From Clostridia bacterium (GTDB lineage: Bacteria > Bacillota > Clostridia > Christensenellales > UBA1242), in NCBI GenBank assembly GCA_017964105.1, contig JAGCSP010000093.1:1-28650 (forward strand): a DNA stretch of 28,650 nt, read 5' to 3'. The position numbers and the translations under genes were made by a program. This document shows positions 27,601-28,650 of the stretch, piece after piece; within the stretch, counting starts at the first letter, position 1; each line of letters opens with the position of its first letter. The notes under the pieces were generated by a model. That model ran no database searches. It was given only the letters and a program-made list of their open reading frames with translations, and had not been told where the DNA came from.

Positions 27601-28650
27601 TAAACAATGCTCAATTAAATTCTCAGGTGGAATATAATTTTGATTCTTCATTTATTGCTGTTAAAGGTTTAGAAAAGGGAGAAGTATTAGTAGAATTTAC
27701 ACCTTATGTAAAAATTGGTGAATATATAAAATACTTTGATGATCAAATTAAATACATCACATTTAATGTTGTTCTTGGTAACTTTGAGCTTACAACTCCT
27801 ACAAATGTGACAATCAACCCAACATCAACTGCACAATTCACAATATCTGCTCGTACAGACAATGTGGATGAGGGTGATGATGATAATAGTTTAGGCATTG
27901 CAAACGTAAGAACAAGTACACCTAGCTATATGCAAGATGTAAATGCAACTCCTACACACAACCAAGTTGTTTATACAATATTTAAGGGAATGAGTGCTGC
28001 AGATATCCATTCTGACTCAAATCAATCAACATTATTTGATAATTTAATTGATATTGTTCATGTAGATTCTGTGAATGAGAGAACAGACGATGACCAATAT
28101 ATTCGCTCATTCAATTTTGAAGCAAATATCAATCCAAGTTGCTATGATAAGATTTCGTCTACCATTGCATATAGGGTACGTGTTCAAATGCTTTCAAGCA
28201 ATGGCGAGATTATTACATCATGGTTTAATATCACTGTAGTTCCACAAGAACTAAGTTCAGTAATTCTCACAAACTATGCACGTCTATATTATGACGATGG
28301 TAGAAATGTGTCCGATTATTCAGAAGGACAAAGTGAATCAGAAATTTCTATGTACAAGTATTCTTCAGACACACTTGTACCAGGTTTCTCAGCATTAATG
28401 CAAATTGATTTAAACCCATGGTATGGTATGTTTGACTACATTGATGTAACATGTGAATCATCTGGTATTATGTTTGATCAAATGTCAGAAAAACAAAATG
28501 GTGGCGAATTTAGTACCATGGTGTCATTCCCAAATTATGCATTGATTCCAAATGGTATTCGTCTTACCCAAAAAGCATCTTACATGATTGGTAATGATGG
28601 CTTTGACTTTGATGGCAGAATGTTTGTGCGCATCAATGCAAGCAGTTCAC
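21666..28650 (+). CDS. giant GLUG-repeat surface lipoprotein B, collinear paralogue of A, runs off the window
   Basis: The frame is open from the ATG at 21666 to the window end, at least 2,328 residues, with no stop. AGGA at 21651-21654 (11-base spacer) is a weak ribosome binding site. MKIGKKFYLILLILFSATLAFSAC is a lipoprotein signal peptide with Cys24 as the likely lipid anchor. The start of the mature protein aligns with A: PYKNMDLSLS against PYRNYNMSVS, and VKFTPYNTTERDV against VRFYPFDTTDKNL. It continues with a beta-rich segment, a GLUG block (24651-26275), a Big_2-like segment near 27090-27405 (VVRYENGVLTPVAPGVTKLRY) and a block shared with A: VKGLEKGEVLVEFTPYV at 27660 against VKGIELGRAEFMLTPFV at 10138, VTINPTSTA against VTINPDTTA, and NGIRL at both ends. 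No enzyme motif is seen. It is inferred to be an extracellular, lipid-anchored scaffold or adhesin with its own promoter. Confidence 0.88.
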   Translation, partial: MKIGKKFYLILLILFSATLAFSACSKDPYKNMDLSLSTYSLTREYSDDDSENYFDISATVTGVKSKDVNTAVNFEVSNTNVLAPAADAQVNGATSTMKFKVLNTGRVTIRVSTIEGGNSGIRSKNVDVQITRKVDSLELAYSTLPIIRGVATDVTAKLYDGSSFVKFTPYNTTERDVVLHALDSVTKAEITEGVTIDGNVITVTDNSLTGFILQASSATNREVTPAEASVTVLDNVTADDFSIKTTTTDDVVSDVQKIYVGNEYMYNVSLSNADSDTNTSIAKVLDVFKDGVSIVSTDSAYTLRARNMNKSNTSVTDLNYVSARKNNTGTFTLSEGRGVGSDVITLLVYRKGYEGVFAPIEIPVNVQVNSYPSDLKFVNELTDTDGVDDIMLFTSYRGMVGTSVTLSISNSNGKLVNQYAYVYVADKTTHEKVENIEKSIRIYHYVGGNLERVYASTPVKHGEKLFINYVFDATLYSENYILVAESVVFEDAFSYNAHADKHSIVLVTSDITVSMPSTTIAKGNVRTLTNEELFGTSTPVLSAMDLKVVSSDTDIVKVIYDTVNETITLSAENSLKIGAVTITVTAPNGFTASAITRVYTHTDETNMSFMFGGTEYFVTDEINEVYVINDTQIVGAVVIDGVSYDNINVLLPEGMSMEVISYDTTYIQVPEEGISIFARSFTADTDVVFEFNNTYDGTSFTFDFLIHIERVVESLEINKSIVPLIYAKDSISMDGYEDVTTHTIVVTPTPAPSDYNGIYTFNTYYGGTFYNENMVHVSGDIYEYEWRNDFKVYIRPGRVTDGGAYDGTFEVWTWIKSNSNNNYTFSVYISYKRTYVNMTESFDVRVTNSVVITSRNAVKTDSISTNLSNRKVEYNTNDLVGSDGNYEDGNIQNFKFNVLPTDRQILNDTILLGLGDANTTNLRELYTTDGVTLYTNDYFNFAVDNKNKNVVVTLIHVPTTELAVQNFILYPLDGGAVPYEFSVKINDGLTYETAFIVTTPQQLLKISNSLSSYYRLGADIYLTAYHTDGSWIAFGSHDNPFTGYLSGEYEGKYYGIHNMRIVNTRSTGGASQLPDTAVGLFAVNKGVIENLKLYDFLIRVNYDLTGDNVFVGGIAGINYGYIGNVEVISNTLHKTNGEYISSVSAYMAPQNGVVVRDYTTTEHTSFVGGVVGLNLGYVTNAITKVQLFANDTFAAPVLAGGVAGANTSMTSLEREDLTHNISHDGNVIDERLDFVTTGSGNIEFDSSSIRFGEYNVEATFNEFSCNAEFILTNSDSAVGGVVGLNNLDVDSFGAFIQGAYVQSYLVARDNVGGIAGINYGSIIENIAHVNIRANDNVGGAVGKSVYARSIHKIVTSIHTYASNGTQELKGKIVDTKVQFINKEDKYSYFNTGIYAHSNVGGLVGYGEYQLFNNVEPLKSSSAYSYVTRDISNEPYSTTHYQANGGVYYGDIVATGTYIGGLVGFANGIVAESVLTNVNINTAYAAYVGGAVGKIVGDSRIKYAQVAGNVVGSAHVGGFVGDATEITDYYGNAAHTDGKILRNPSNDVYSHVVAGNFVGLQYHVSASYTLLKSNGAYVSNFASAGETQSGTQDINVGYVTRSNGGIYTLYYINNAGKQSMGISDPGQSSDFAVTAPVQAERTNLIVANSFYIGFETITNTGNTISFDENHAKQLTYNSGASSYYNYGTGTSYDNLRCYNITLLQDVTESDLCISSSDTVVISDGTVLLELSDIHNITSKLCTTQPNYSAYDATDPSIGEDGYKEEDFNVEPFPYNYYYNTSVFVSHPVAFASSPVKNSKLNLVYEVAPSSIELKATSAYALNGDTSVVAFGIDIDPSTFKPLSENLANVVVATIKPNFADSEKFIISVDDENVVRYENGVLTPVAPGVTKLRYTSVLDKNISGSIDLVLYYAPTTFEMLDINGNDINGDMNVVKGYVTNVISNVYATYTNTNTSETKTYTNEINGVRIYGPDINLDKILINNAQLNSQVEYNFDSSFIAVKGLEKGEVLVEFTPYVKIGEYIKYFDDQIKYITFNVVLGNFELTTPTNVTINPTSTAQFTISARTDNVDEGDDDNSLGIANVRTSTPSYMQDVNATPTHNQVVYTIFKGMSAADIHSDSNQSTLFDNLIDIVHVDSVNERTDDDQYIRSFNFEANINPSCYDKISSTIAYRVRVQMLSSNGEIITSWFNITVVPQELSSVILTNYARLYYDDGRNVSDYSEGQSESEISMYKYSSDTLVPGFSALMQIDLNPWYGMFDYIDVTCESSGIMFDQMSEKQNGGEFSTMVSFPNYALIPNGIRLTQKASYMIGNDGFDFDGRMFVRINASSS
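24651..26275 (+). repeat. GLUG repeat block of protein B
   Basis: The entry segment (I-V-T-T-P-Q-Q-L-L-K-I, YYRLGADIYL, FTGYLSGEYEGKYYGIHNMRI, AVGLFAVN) is followed by VGGIAGIN, VGGVVGLN, AGGVAGAN, VGGVVGLN, VGGIAGIN, VGGAVGKS, VGGLVGYG, IGGLVGFA, VGGAVGKI and VGGFVGDA. It is the same kind as block 1 of A and lies at a comparable place in the protein. Confidence 0.75.

Noticed and set aside
1..28650. CRISPR arrays, tRNA/rRNA genes, insertion sequences
   Set aside because: No regularly spaced short direct repeats with unique spacers, no cloverleaf-like or rRNA-like sequence and no transposase were seen. The repeats found are protein-coding GLUG units or the single 22-bp pair.

Overview
The window is AT-rich bacterial DNA that fits an endospore-forming Bacillota, probably an uncultured Clostridia-like gut lineage. 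The evidence is a spoIIQ-type and a spoIIID gene, Gram-positive-style ribosome binding sites, sigma-A-like promoters and compact rho-independent terminators. The genus cannot be named from the sequence.

Left part (1-3372): the 3' end of an integral membrane protein of the MprF-like/UPF0104 flippase family converges on a reverse-strand secreted protein. That protein is recognisably a clostridial polysaccharide-deacetylase relative, but all its metal ligands appear replaced. Between 1456 and 1626 lies a divergent intergenic region with a good Spo0A-box match. To the right are a small exported protein of unknown function and a SpoIIQ-like M23 membrane protein (probable operon), then an acyl carrier protein with its own sigma-A-type promoter and terminator, then spoIIID behind an excellent sigma-E-type promoter and followed by its own terminator. 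This is a sporulation neighbourhood: engulfment-complex factor plus mother-cell regulator.

Right part (3373-28650): almost everything is taken up by two giant tandem surface lipoprotein genes. The first (A, 3598-21246) would be about 5,880 residues, but an in-frame TGA at 16942-16944 splits it; the same frame stays open for another 1,433 codons to a TAA. That TGA lies in the 5' arm of a perfect 9-bp inverted repeat. The second (B, 21666 to beyond the edge, at least 2,328 residues) is a collinear paralogue. It shares the lipoprotein start, an N-terminal beta-rich segment, a GLUG-repeat block, a Big_2-like segment and a following block with nearly identical internal spacing. Each giant gene has a TTGAC(T/A)-N18-TATAAT-like promoter with a GC-rich spacer and a 5' leader rich in inverted repeats. 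Gene A ends in a strong 16-bp-stem terminator.

The giants are inferred to be anchored by an N-terminal lipidated cysteine and to project strings of beta-helical GLUG and Ig-like segments. Their role (adhesion, carbohydrate contact, surface coat) is not established. The most interesting points are the lone in-frame TGA in A, the tandem giant paralogues with matched promoters and leaders, and the deacetylase-like pseudoenzyme.
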